The translations under genes were made by a program, and so were the position numbers. A stretch of DNA of 64,000 nucleotides from DASRVA01 sp050732875 (GTDB lineage Bacteria; Gemmatimonadota; Gemmatimonadetes; JACCXV01; JAHWKZ01), in contig JBOHRQ010000008.1 in assembly GCA_050732875.1 (NCBI GenBank), forward strand, positions 5,822 to 69,821, in the 5' to 3' direction. The notes under the pieces were generated by a model. The model made no database searches. It worked only from the letters and a program-made list of their open reading frames with translations, and was not told the DNA's origin. This document shows, in pieces, positions 50,943-59,798 of this stretch. Each line of letters opens with the position of its first letter. Within the stretch, counting starts at the first letter, position 1.

Positions 50943-52445
50943 ATGCCCGCGGCGGACCCCCTTCGCGAGGACATCCGGGTCGATGTGTGTATCGTCGGCG
51001 GGGGCATCGCCGGCATCAGCACCGCCCACCGGCTCGCCGGGGAGGGCAAATCGGTCGCGGTGCTCGATGCCGGACCTCTAGGCGGCGGGGAGACCGCACG
51101 GACAACTGCCCACCTGTCCAGCGCGATCGATGACCGTTTCTCCGAGATCGAACGGCTGCACGGATTGGAAGGAGCACGGATCTGCGCCGAAAGCCACGGG
51201 ACGGCGATCGACGCCATCGAGCAGATCGTGTCGGACGGCAGGATCGATTGTGACTTCGAGCGCGTGGACGGTTATCTGCTCGATGGAGGAAGGGAAGCGA
51301 CCGTTTCGATCCCGGAGGAGCTGGAGGCCGCTCGTCGCGCGGGACTGGAGGGTGTCGAGTTGCTGCCTCGCGCACCATTGGAGTCCTTCCCCCCTGGCCC
51401 CTGCCTTCGATTCAGCCGGCAGGGACAGTTCCATCCGCTGAAGTATCTGCACGCCCTGGCGCTGGCGATTGCGAGGAAAGGCGGGCGACTCCATAGCCAG
51501 ACCCTGGTCGAGGAGGTGGAGGAGGACCAGCCTGCCAGAGTCATGACTGCCCGCGGCCCGGTCGTCACGGCAGACGACGTCGTGGTCGCCACCAACTCCC
51601 CCTTCATCGATCGTTTCGCTGTCCATACCAAGCAGGCCCCCTACCGGACGTACGCCCTGGCCGCGGAGCTTCCGCGTGGGGCAGTGCCGCATGGTCTCTA
51701 CTGGGACACGCTCGATCCCTATCATTACGTCCGACTGGCGCCGTCAGGAAAGGAAGGGGAGGAGCTCCTGATCGTCGGAGGCGAGGACCGGAAGCCCGGC
51801 GACGATGAGGATCACGAAGGGCGGTTCGAGGCGCTGGAGCGATGGGCACGAGAGCGGTTTCCCCTGCCGGAAGGTGTCGCCTTCCGCTGGTCGGGGCAGG
51901 TCATGGAGCCTGTCGATGGCGTGGCGTTCATCGGGCGGAGTCCCGGTCGCCATTCGAACATCTACGTGGCGACCGGCGATTCCGGCATGGGGATGACGCA
52001 TGGCACGATCGCCGCCCTTCTCCTCACCGATCTCATCCTGGGCCGGCCCAACCCCTGGTCCCGCCTTTACGATCCCTCGCGGATCACGCTGGGAGCCCTG
52101 GGCCGATTCCTGCGAGAGGGCGCCGGCGTGGTCGGCACGATGGCCGAGTGGTTCCGCGCCGGTGATGTCGAGTCGTCCGACCAGATCGCTCCCGGCTCGG
52201 GAGCCATCGTCCGCCGCGGGCTCAGGAAAGTCGCCGTTTACCGCGACCCGGAGGGGCGCCTCCACGAGCGTTCGGCCGCCTGCACCCATCTCGGGTGCGT
52301 GGTCGCCTGGAATCCCATCGCCGGCTCATGGGACTGTCCATGTCACGGGTCCCGGTTCGACCCGTACGGTCGCGTGCTGGCGGGCCCGGCCGTGGCCGAG
52401 CTGAAACCCGCGACCACCGGCGAGAACGAGGCGTCAGGATTATGA
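50943..52445 (+). CDS. FAD-dependent oxidoreductase with C-terminal Rieske domain
   Basis: A 500-residue cytoplasmic flavoprotein. FAD motif VDVCIVGGGIAGISTAHRLA at the N-terminus, a DAO-type fold through the middle (FRWSGQVMEPVDGVAFIGRS), and a Rieske [2Fe-2S] domain at the end: CTHLGC and CPCHGSRFDPYGRV. Such fusions occur widely and may oxidise amines or shuttle electrons to the Rieske cluster. ATG 50943 is preferred over 50898 because AGGAGG sits 5 bases before it. Followed 7 bases later by a GST. Confidence 0.88.
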   Translation: MPAADPLREDIRVDVCIVGGGIAGISTAHRLAGEGKSVAVLDAGPLGGGETARTTAHLSSAIDDRFSEIERLHGLEGARICAESHGTAIDAIEQIVSDGRIDCDFERVDGYLLDGGREATVSIPEELEAARRAGLEGVELLPRAPLESFPPGPCLRFSRQGQFHPLKYLHALALAIARKGGRLHSQTLVEEVEEDQPARVMTARGPVVTADDVVVATNSPFIDRFAVHTKQAPYRTYALAAELPRGAVPHGLYWDTLDPYHYVRLAPSGKEGEELLIVGGEDRKPGDDEDHEGRFEALERWARERFPLPEGVAFRWSGQVMEPVDGVAFIGRSPGRHSNIYVATGDSGMGMTHGTIAALLLTDLILGRPNPWSRLYDPSRITLGALGRFLREGAGVVGTMAEWFRAGDVESSDQIAPGSGAIVRRGLRKVAVYRDPEGRLHERSAACTHLGCVVAWNPIAGSWDCPCHGSRFDPYGRVLAGPAVAELKPATTGENEASGL

Positions 52446-52452
52446 TATCCGT

Positions 52453-53085
52453 ATGCGCACTCTTCTGGAGTTCCACCGCTCCCCCAACTCCGTCAAGGTC
52501 CGGGTAGCCTTGGGCTACAAGGGTCTCGAGTACGAGATTCGGGAAATGATGGCCGCCGACCGCGCGCCCATGATCGAGGCGGCCGGCTGGCCGCTGGTGC
52601 CGATCCTCTTGGACGGAGACGTCGTAATGCGGGACTCGGCGGCGATCCTGCACTACCTGGAAGCCAACTACCGCGAAGCGCCCAGCCTGACGCCTGATTC
52701 GCGCGACGACATTCTCGCCGCCGAGTCGTTGCTCGGGCGGCTGGCTCCCGAGCTTCTTCGAATCCAATGGAGCCTGAACGACGAGATCGGGAAGCCCGAG
52801 CCGGAGCGGGACCGCGAACGAATCGCGGAGGCGCGGTCGGCGATGGTGGGGGCGCTGGGGCGGCTCGAAAAGCGGCTAGCCATGCAGCCGTGGGTGGTCG
52901 GCGACGCGATGTCGATCTACGACATCATCCTGGCGTCCAACCTGCTCCCGACGAGACCGCCCCGCCGCTTCGTCGAGGCGAGCCCGGTCTGGCGGTTTTT
53001 CGCGGACCATTTCCGGCTGGCGGGAGAGCGTCCGGCCGTCGAGACGTGGATCGACCGGGTCGTCGCGCACGACGGCAAGCTGTAG
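52453..53085 (+). CDS. Glutathione S-transferase family protein
   Basis: A 210-residue GST. The thioredoxin-like N-domain has LEFHRSPNSVKVRVALGYKG with Ser at the catalytic position, PILLDGDVVMRDSAAILHYL including the gamma-glutamyl-binding DS pair, and a helical C-domain with VVGDAMSIYDIILASNLLP. Substrate unknown. It may be co-transcribed with the FAD/Rieske gene. Confidence 0.88.
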   Translation: MRTLLEFHRSPNSVKVRVALGYKGLEYEIREMMAADRAPMIEAAGWPLVPILLDGDVVMRDSAAILHYLEANYREAPSLTPDSRDDILAAESLLGRLAPELLRIQWSLNDEIGKPEPERDRERIAEARSAMVGALGRLEKRLAMQPWVVGDAMSIYDIILASNLLPTRPPRRFVEASPVWRFFADHFRLAGERPAVETWIDRVVAHDGKL

Positions 53086-53092
53086 CCAGAGG

Positions 53093-54589
53093 CTACCCCG
53101 CCCTTTGCGCGCGACCGATCGGTACGATATCCGAGTCGACCGAGAAGTCCTCGACCCGCAACGGGATCGTGAACCAGAAGATGGCGCCCCGGCCGGGCTC
53201 GCTGTCCACGCCGATCTCCCCTCCGTGCGCGACCACCATCTCGCGCGCGATGGCGAGGCCGAGGCCGGCCCCCAGGGCCCGCGCCGAGGTCTGCCCCTGA
53301 TAGAACTTTTCAAAGACGAGCGGGCGGTGCTCCGGGGAGATCCCCTCGCCGGTATCCCGCACCTCTACCCGCAGGCCGCGGTGGTCCGAGGCGGCCGCCA
53401 CCGTCACCCTCCCTTCGGCAGGGGTGAACTTGACCGCGTTGGATACCAGGTTTCCGAGGACCTCGTTACGCAGCCGCTCGACATCCCCCCAGACGACGGC
53501 CGGCGCCGACGGGGCGATCTCGATGGCCAGGTCGATCCCCCGTTGCCGGGCCAGGGTCTCGAACGAGCGCACGACCCCTTCGAGCAGGTCGGGCACCGAG
53601 ACCGCGTCCCGCTGGAGGTCGAGAGCGCCGGCTTCGTAGCGGCCCAGGTCCAGCAGCTGGTTGACGAGACGCGTCAGCACCGACACCTGATCGTTGATCG
53701 TCCGCAGGGAGCGCCGCTGCTCGTCGTTCAGCTCCCCGAACTGGCCTTCGTCCAGGATCTCGGCGTAGCCTCCGATCACGTTGAGCGGGTTCTTGAGCTC
53801 GTGGCTCGCCATGCTCACGAACTCGGCACGCAGCCGCTGGAGCTTGGCGAGCTCGGCGGTCATCGAGCGGAACGAGCGGCTGGCGTCCCCGATCTCGTCG
53901 CGCCTCCGGTAGGGTAGCGTGTCGGGCACCGAGAAGTCTCCCGCGGCCACGTCTGCCATGGCGTCCCGGAGGTCGCGGATGGGACGGCTGACGACCCGGA
54001 CCATCCAGAGTGCGAGCCCGACCGCGAAGCCCAGTGCGACGAGGGCGGTCGTGCCGAGGGTGGACTGCGCCGCGGCGATGTACCCTCCGGTCTCGGAAAG
54101 CGCGCGCGCGCTCTCGTGCTGGATCGCCCCGGAGACCTCCTCGAGCCGGCCGTCGGTCTCGTCGAAGGTCTTCTTGACGGACTGGAAATAGGCGGTGGCC
54201 CGGTCGCGGGCGCCCGCCTCCACCAGAGAGTCCACCCGCGCCGACACCCCGGCCAGCCCTTCCACGCTGGCGGCCAGGTCCGACCCCGGCTTCGCGTAGC
54301 CGGTTCTCTCGAGCGTCCCCAAGGCCTCCTCGGCCCGATGGAGCGAGAGCCACATCGACCGCCGGGACAGCGAGTCGCCGGCCACGATATAGGCGCGCTG
54401 GTGCCGATCCAGCTCGGCGAGGGCCGTCCGGGCCTTCCCGACGGCCGCCGCGGCACTGGCCTGGGGGCCCTCGAGCCGTTCCGCCACGTCGCGGATCTGG
54501 ACCAGCCGGTTCAACCCGTAGAGGGCAGGATAGATGAGCAGCAGCCCCATCGCGGTCAGCGAGACGAGGAGGTGGGAGCGCAGGCTCAT
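53093..54589 (-). CDS. Sensor histidine kinase, GlrK/QseE-like layout
   Basis: A 498-residue kinase: TM1 (LLVSLTAMGLLLIYPALYGL), a periplasmic helical sensor of about 160 residues, TM2 (LVALGFAVGLALWMVRVV), HAMP, HisKA with the phospho-His in MASHELKNPLNVIGGYAEIL, then HATPase with N-box NLVSNAVKF, DTGEGI and GAGLGLAIAREM. The arrangement and neighbours recall GlrK-QseG-GlrR. ATG overlaps the lipoprotein stop. Stimulus unknown. Confidence 0.88.
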   Translation of the reverse strand: MSLRSHLLVSLTAMGLLLIYPALYGLNRLVQIRDVAERLEGPQASAAAAVGKARTALAELDRHQRAYIVAGDSLSRRSMWLSLHRAEEALGTLERTGYAKPGSDLAASVEGLAGVSARVDSLVEAGARDRATAYFQSVKKTFDETDGRLEEVSGAIQHESARALSETGGYIAAAQSTLGTTALVALGFAVGLALWMVRVVSRPIRDLRDAMADVAAGDFSVPDTLPYRRRDEIGDASRSFRSMTAELAKLQRLRAEFVSMASHELKNPLNVIGGYAEILDEGQFGELNDEQRRSLRTINDQVSVLTRLVNQLLDLGRYEAGALDLQRDAVSVPDLLEGVVRSFETLARQRGIDLAIEIAPSAPAVVWGDVERLRNEVLGNLVSNAVKFTPAEGRVTVAAASDHRGLRVEVRDTGEGISPEHRPLVFEKFYQGQTSARALGAGLGLAIAREMVVAHGGEIGVDSEPGRGAIFWFTIPLRVEDFSVDSDIVPIGRAQRAG

Positions 54590-55203
54590 GGCCGAAGCGT
54601 GGCGCGGATCCGATCGAGCTCCGCCTCGAGCTCGGCGATCCGGTTCTTGAGGCGTTGGCTCTCGTCGCCCGGGCGGGAGCCGGACCCCGGCCGCGAGTCG
54701 AGGGATCCGCCTCCCAGGCTCGGGGGTTCGCCGCCTCCCACGACGCTCCAGTCCGAGCGCTCGCAGGCCTCGGGCGCGCTCTCCCGGGACGCGATCTCTT
54801 CCAGGAGCGGATCGGCCGCTCCCGAAGCCGGCTCGCCTCCGAGACGAAGGGCCTGGAGATAGAGCTGCTCGGCCACCGGTCGAGTCCAGGGAAACGTTTC
54901 GGGCCGGGCCAGGTAGAGCGCGGCGTAGGTGGCACCGAGGTCGGGATCGCCGGCCGGATTCCGCGGATCCAGCTCCATGGCCGAGAGCAGCAGCAGCGCC
55001 TGGCGCCCCAGGCGGGCTTCCCCGCAGATCTGCCGGACCGAGACGAGCCGTTCGCGGGCGGCCTCGAACTCGGCCTGCCGGAGCGCGAGGGCCCCGGCGT
55101 CGAGCCCGGCGCCCGGGCTGTTCCGACCGCCGGCCGAGGCGCACGCCGAAAGGATCAGGAGCAGCGGCAGGGCCTGGAACGGCAGGAGGTGCCGGGGGCT
55201 CAC
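54586..55203 (-). CDS. Lipoprotein with C-terminal coiled coil, QseG-like by position
   Basis: A 205-residue lipoprotein (lipobox ILSAC). The middle is helical, with counts of residues like AGALALRQAEFEAARERLVS suggesting tetratricopeptide-like helices, and the end is a coiled coil (SQRLKNRIAELEAELDRIRA). It lies between the response regulator and the kinase, overlapping each by 4 bases. In enterobacteria QseG is the outer-membrane lipoprotein that gates GlrK; the same role is inferred here from order and type only. Confidence 0.65.
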   Translation of the reverse strand: MSPRHLLPFQALPLLLILSACASAGGRNSPGAGLDAGALALRQAEFEAARERLVSVRQICGEARLGRQALLLLSAMELDPRNPAGDPDLGATYAALYLARPETFPWTRPVAEQLYLQALRLGGEPASGAADPLLEEIASRESAPEACERSDWSVVGGGEPPSLGGGSLDSRPGSGSRPGDESQRLKNRIAELEAELDRIRATLRP

Positions 55204-56249
55204 TCCAGGCCCTCCAGGTAGACGTTCAGAAACGCCTTCACGACGGCCGGCTCGAACTTGTCCCCGGACTGCCGCTCGATCTCCTTCAGCGTGTCGAACA
55301 CGGACCAGGCCTCTTTGTAAGAGCGGACGTGGGTCAGGCTGTCGAAGACGTCGGCCAGGCTGACGATCCGCGCCTCGAGCGGGATCGACTCGCCGGAGGC
55401 GCCCGCCGGATAGCCGCCCCCGCCCCAGCGTTCGTGATGGAAGAGCGCGATGCCGGCGGCCATGTCGAGCAGCTCGATGCGGCTGCCCGAGAGGATGCGG
55501 CCCCCGATGGTCGTGTGGACCTTCACCTGCTCGAACTCGTCCTCGCTGAGCGGCCCGGTCTTGCGGAGGAGGTCAGCGCTGATCCCGATCTTCCCTACGT
55601 CGTGGAGAGGCGCGGCCCGGCGCACCAGCTCGACCTCGCGGCGCGACATCCCCATCTGGCGGGCGATCCGGCTGCTCAGCTCCCCCACCCGGCGAGTGTG
55701 GGCGGCGGTCTCCGGATCGTGGTACTCGGCGGCGATCGCGAGACGCTCCAGGATCTGGACTCGGGCGTCTTCCAGCTCTTCGGTGCGGACCTCGACCATC
55801 TGCTCCAGGGCCTCGTTCTGACGGACGAGCGCCCGTTGCAGCAGATGGTGGTCGATGGCATTGGCTACGCGCATGCGCACTTCGTAAGGGCTCAGCGGCT
55901 TGGCGATGAAGTCGAACGCGCCGCTCGCCAGCGCCTGCTGCTTCGCCTGCCGGCTGTTGTCGGAGGTGAGGACGATGATGGCAGGGAAGTCCTGCGGCGC
56001 GAGCCCGGTGCGAAGCGTCTGGATCACCTCGAGGCCGTCTACGTGTGGCATGCGGAGATCGAGCAGGATCAGGTCGGGGGCCTGCTCCGTGCAGCGGGAG
56101 ACGGCGGACCGCGGATCGGTGACCGCCTCGACGTTCCGGTAGCCTTCGGGCTCGAGGATGCGGGCGAGCAGCTCGACGTTCGGCCTGTCGTCGTCGACCA
56201 CGAGGATGCGTGCGTCGGCTCGCTGGGTGTCCATCGGCAGAACCATCAT
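55200..56249 (-). CDS. Response regulator with HD-GYP output
   Basis: About 349 residues: receiver domain (ARILVVDDDRPN, phospho-Asp in LILLDLRMPHVDG, Lys in FIAKPLSPYE), a coiled-coil linker, then HD-GYP with HDVGKIGI and HHERWGGGGYPAG, giving the metal site of c-di-GMP phosphodiesterases. The usual D after HHExx is Gly here, a tolerated variant. It is coupled to the lipoprotein and kinase. The start is one of ATG 56249, 56246 or 56234. Confidence 0.88.
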   Translation of the reverse strand: MMVLPMDTQRADARILVVDDDRPNVELLARILEPEGYRNVEAVTDPRSAVSRCTEQAPDLILLDLRMPHVDGLEVIQTLRTGLAPQDFPAIIVLTSDNSRQAKQQALASGAFDFIAKPLSPYEVRMRVANAIDHHLLQRALVRQNEALEQMVEVRTEELEDARVQILERLAIAAEYHDPETAAHTRRVGELSSRIARQMGMSRREVELVRRAAPLHDVGKIGISADLLRKTGPLSEDEFEQVKVHTTIGGRILSGSRIELLDMAAGIALFHHERWGGGGYPAGASGESIPLEARIVSLADVFDSLTHVRSYKEAWSVFDTLKEIERQSGDKFEPAVVKAFLNVYLEGLE

Positions 56250-56386
56250 CCGGTCGAAGGCCGGGCCCGCCGTCAACGGGGGGATCCGTGCGGGCGTTTC
56301 TGGGCTGCCGGGACGCGGTTGGCGGGCCCCGGCGGGCATGGTCAGGGGCGGCACGAGGTTCGCATCGCCCCGCGTGTGGGGGAACC

Positions 56387-57415
56387 TCAGTCCGTCGTAC
56401 GAAAGAATCGGGCCATGATGGCCCGTTGGGCGGCCCCGAGCAGGGCCGCCCGGGGCTCGAGGATCACGTGGATCGGGACATCCGCCAGGAGCTCCCGCAG
56501 GCGGCCCTTGTCCCGGAACGCGGCCGCGAACGCGCCGTCCTGGAGGACCGGGAGGATCTCCGGCGCGATCCCGCCCCCCACGTAGACCCCGCCGAGGGCG
56601 AGGCAGGAGAGGGCCAGATTGCCGGCCGCGGCGCCATAGGCGACCACGAACCTGGCCAGCGCGGCTTCGCAGATCGGCGCCTCGCTCCTCAGGGCGGCCT
56701 CCGTGATCACGGGCCCCCCATCGTCGCTCGCCGCGAGCCGCTCGGCGAGCCAGCCGGGCTCCTTCTCGCGACCGGTGTCCCGCAGAAACTCGTAGATCGC
56801 CACGATCCCCGGTCCCGAAACCACGCGCTCCACGCTCACCCGGCCGTGGCGGGCGCGAAGAAACGCGAGGAGCGCCCCCTCTTCGTCGTCCCGCGGCGCG
56901 AAGTCGACGTGGCCAAACTCGGTAGGGAGCGCCCGCGGCCAGCCGTCGACCTCGCTGAGGATGGCTCCCCCGAGCCCCGTCCCGGCGGCGATCACCGCCC
57001 GGGTCGATCCGCGGACACGGCCGCGATGGACCGGGGAGAGCCGGTCCTCGGGAAGAGCGGAGAGACCGTAGGCGGTCGCCTCGAGGTCGTTGAGAAAAAG
57101 GATCTCGTCGATTCCCAGCTCGCGCTCGAGCGTATCCTCGTCGAGCCGCCAGGGCAGGTTGGTGAGAACCGAGCGCTCCCCCAGGACCGGCCCGGCGACG
57201 CCGAAGCAGGCCTGCTCGATCCTCCCGCCCGAGAGGTCGTCCTCGCGCTCCCCGAGGAACGACCTGACCGCCGCCGCCAGGCCGTCGAAGTCGTCGCTTT
57301 CGTAGCGCTTCTCGGCGATCACCTCCACACCTTCCCCGCGCGTCCTGGCGAGCCCCAGGTTGAGCTTGGTGCCGCCCACGTCGCCTGCCAGGACGAGCGA
57401 CCGGGGGGCGCTCAC
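56387..57415 (-). CDS. glk: Glucokinase
   Basis: A 342-residue ROK/GlcK-type kinase that phosphorylates glucose with ATP: LAGDVGGTKLNLGLA (phosphate 1), FLNDLEATAYGLSALP (catalytic Asp), GTGLGGAILSE (phosphate 2) and LPTEFGHVDFAP. Length and motifs fit bacterial Glk. GTG overlaps the pgl stop. Provides glucose 6-phosphate for the zwf branch. Confidence 0.92.
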   Translation of the reverse strand: MSAPRSLVLAGDVGGTKLNLGLARTRGEGVEVIAEKRYESDDFDGLAAAVRSFLGEREDDLSGGRIEQACFGVAGPVLGERSVLTNLPWRLDEDTLERELGIDEILFLNDLEATAYGLSALPEDRLSPVHRGRVRGSTRAVIAAGTGLGGAILSEVDGWPRALPTEFGHVDFAPRDDEEGALLAFLRARHGRVSVERVVSGPGIVAIYEFLRDTGREKEPGWLAERLAASDDGGPVITEAALRSEAPICEAALARFVVAYGAAAGNLALSCLALGGVYVGGGIAPEILPVLQDGAFAAAFRDKGRLRELLADVPIHVILEPRAALLGAAQRAIMARFFRTTD

Positions 57416-58179
57416 CGGGCCAGGTCCGTCGCGGCCGGACGGTCCAGCAGCCAGACCGGAGGAGCGAGGGGAGGGTCGATCCGTTGCGCTGGGTAGCGCT
57501 CCGGATCGGCCGGTCGCTCGAGGACGGCCTTGACGGCCGCCGCCTTCCGGGCCCCGCTGACCACGAAGAGGGTGGCGCGGCCCGCGTTCAGGGCCGGGGC
57601 GGTCAGCGAGAGCCGGTCCACGCGTGGTGGAGGATCGATGTCGTGCTCGACCGCGATCACCAGGCGGTCTTCGATCATCCCCTGGGGGTCGCCCGGAAAC
57701 AGCGACGCCACGTGCGCATCGGGCCCCAGCCCCAGAAGGACCAGGTCGAAGCAGGGCGGCTCGCCCCGCGCGAGGTCCAGGACGCTCCGGATCCGGTGCT
57801 CGTAGCCGATCGCCGAGCGCTCGTGGTTGGGGTCTTCCCCGCGCATCCGATGGATTCGCTCGCAGGGGATCGGGACCCGATCGAGGAGCGCGGCGCTCGC
57901 CATCCCGAAGTTGCTGTCCGGGTCGTCCGGGGGGACGCAGCGCTCGTCGGTGAAGAAGACGTCGAGCGCGTCCCAGGCAATGTCCGAGCGCCAGGGCTTC
58001 CCGGCCAGGCACTCGTAGACCGGCTTCACCGTAGAGCCGCCGGTCAGGAGGAGGAGGAACCGGCCGCGCTCGGAGACGGCGCGCGCGCCTTCCCGGGCGA
58101 TGCGTTCGGCGGTGGCTTCGTGGAGCGCCTGGGGGTCATCGAAGACCAGGGTGAGGGGCTCGGATTTCTGCTCCGTCAC
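57412..58179 (-). CDS. pgl: 6-phosphogluconolactonase
   Basis: A 255-residue lactonase of the NagB-like fold: LLLLTGGSTVKPVYECLAG, FFTDERCVPPDDPDSNFGMA and LLGLGPDAHVASLFPG. The last usually reads GxDGHTASLFPG, so Ala replaces Gly here. It hydrolyses the zwf product. GTG starts inside the zwf stop (GTGA), and its stop overlaps glk. Confidence 0.92.
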   Translation of the reverse strand: MTEQKSEPLTLVFDDPQALHEATAERIAREGARAVSERGRFLLLLTGGSTVKPVYECLAGKPWRSDIAWDALDVFFTDERCVPPDDPDSNFGMASAALLDRVPIPCERIHRMRGEDPNHERSAIGYEHRIRSVLDLARGEPPCFDLVLLGLGPDAHVASLFPGDPQGMIEDRLVIAVEHDIDPPPRVDRLSLTAPALNAGRATLFVVSGARKAAAVKAVLERPADPERYPAQRIDPPLAPPVWLLDRPAATDLAR

Positions 58180-59798
58180 TGTTGCGGACCGCCGTCGCCG
58201 GCGGCCGCCGCTGAGACCTCGGGCGGAACCGGCTCCGTCGGCGCGGCGCGGTCCGCCGCGGCGACGATGTCGCGCCAGGCGTGGCCGTTCCTTGCGGTCA
58301 GTCGCGCGGCGGCCTCGGGCCCCTGGCTCCCGGCGGCGTAGTTGGGGAGATCGGGGGGCTCCTGCTCGCTCCAGGCATCCAGGATCGGCGTGATCAGCCG
58401 CCACTGGGCCTCGGCCTCGTCGCCCCGCGTGAACAGCGTCGCATCGCCCTCCATGGCGTCCAGAAGGAGCGTACGATAGGCGTCCGGGAGCTCGACCCCG
58501 AAGGCCTCCTCGTAATCGAATTCGAGGCGCACCCGCGAGGTTCGCATCCCCTGGCCGGGCACCTTGGCGCTGAAGGTGGCGTCGATGCCTTCGTCCGGCT
58601 TGAGACGGATCACCAGCACGTTGGGGGGGACGCGGTCGTCGGTGGACTGGAAGAGCGTGTGCGGCGTGGGTTTGAAGATGACCGCGATCTCGGTCAGGTC
58701 GCGCGCCAGCCGCTTGCCGGTCCGGACGTAGAAGGGCACGCCCGCCCAGCGCCAGTTCTCGACCCGCAGCTCGACGGCGGCATACGTCTCGGTGATCGAG
58801 TCGTCCTCGATCCCCTCCTCCTGCCGGTAGCCCAGGACGTCCTCGCCGCCGACCTCGCCGGGTCCGTACTGGCCGCGCACCGTCCGGCGCTGGACCTGGG
58901 CCGGGGACAGGACCGGAATGGAGCGCAGGACCTGGACCTTTTCCTCGCGCACCGAATGCGCGTCGTAGGCGATGGGAGGCTCCATGGCGGTCAGCGTGAC
59001 GAGCTGGAGCAGATGGTTGGCGATCATGTCACGCACGGCACCGGCGCCGTCGTAGAATCCACCCCGATCGCCGACGCCGATCGTCTCCGCGGCGGTGATC
59101 TGGACGTGGTCGACGTAGTTCCGGTTCCAGATCGGCTCGAACATCGTATTCCCGAACCGGAAGGCGAGGATGTTCTGCACCGTCTCCTTGCCCAGGTAGT
59201 GGTCGATCCGGAACACCTGCCCCTCGCCGAAGAAGCGCGCGATCTCCGCGTTTAAGCGCTGCGCTGATTCCAGATCACGTCCGAACGGCTTCTCGATAAC
59301 GATCCGCGTGAATCCCTTCCCCTCCTCGGTCAGGTTCACCGCGGCGAGCCCGCGGATGATCTCCGGCGCCAGGGAGGGCGGGACGGCGAAGTAGAAGAGG
59401 TGGTTCTCGGCGGCCGCCTCGCCGGCGCCGAGATCGTCCAGGCGGCCTGCCAGCTCCCGGTAGGCCTGGTCGTCCTTCAGGTCGGCGGCCATGTAGTGGA
59501 GGCCCTCGGCGAAGCGGTCCCAGAGCCCGGCGTCGAACTGGTGGACGTGCTCGCGAACCGCCTCCTTCATCTTCGAGCGGAACGTGGCGTCCGACATCTC
59601 GCCCCGGCTGACGCCCAGGATCTGGAAGTCGCCCCCGACGCAGCGCTCCCGGGCCAGCCGGAAGAGGGCCGGCATGAGGTAGCGCTCGGTGAGATCACCG
59701 GTCGCCCCGAAGATCACCAGCGTGCAGCCGCCCACCTTCGGCATCTGGAACTTCCCGGGGCGGACCGACGAGCGGGCCTGGACCACCCTCGGGCTCAT
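58176..59798 (-). CDS. zwf: Glucose-6-phosphate dehydrogenase
   Basis: A 540-residue dehydrogenase that starts the oxidative pentose phosphate branch. NADP fold motif GATGDLTERYLMPALF; substrate and catalytic signature FRIDHYLGKETVQN with the catalytic His in DHVQITAAE region; GVPFYVRTGKRL later. The C-terminal 40 residues are Ala/Pro-rich and extend beyond the usual length of about 490. ATG overlaps the gnd stop. Confidence 0.95.
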   Translation of the reverse strand: MSPRVVQARSSVRPGKFQMPKVGGCTLVIFGATGDLTERYLMPALFRLARERCVGGDFQILGVSRGEMSDATFRSKMKEAVREHVHQFDAGLWDRFAEGLHYMAADLKDDQAYRELAGRLDDLGAGEAAAENHLFYFAVPPSLAPEIIRGLAAVNLTEEGKGFTRIVIEKPFGRDLESAQRLNAEIARFFGEGQVFRIDHYLGKETVQNILAFRFGNTMFEPIWNRNYVDHVQITAAETIGVGDRGGFYDGAGAVRDMIANHLLQLVTLTAMEPPIAYDAHSVREEKVQVLRSIPVLSPAQVQRRTVRGQYGPGEVGGEDVLGYRQEEGIEDDSITETYAAVELRVENWRWAGVPFYVRTGKRLARDLTEIAVIFKPTPHTLFQSTDDRVPPNVLVIRLKPDEGIDATFSAKVPGQGMRTSRVRLEFDYEEAFGVELPDAYRTLLLDAMEGDATLFTRGDEAEAQWRLITPILDAWSEQEPPDLPNYAAGSQGPEAAARLTARNGHAWRDIVAAADRAAPTEPVPPEVSAAAAGDGGPQQ

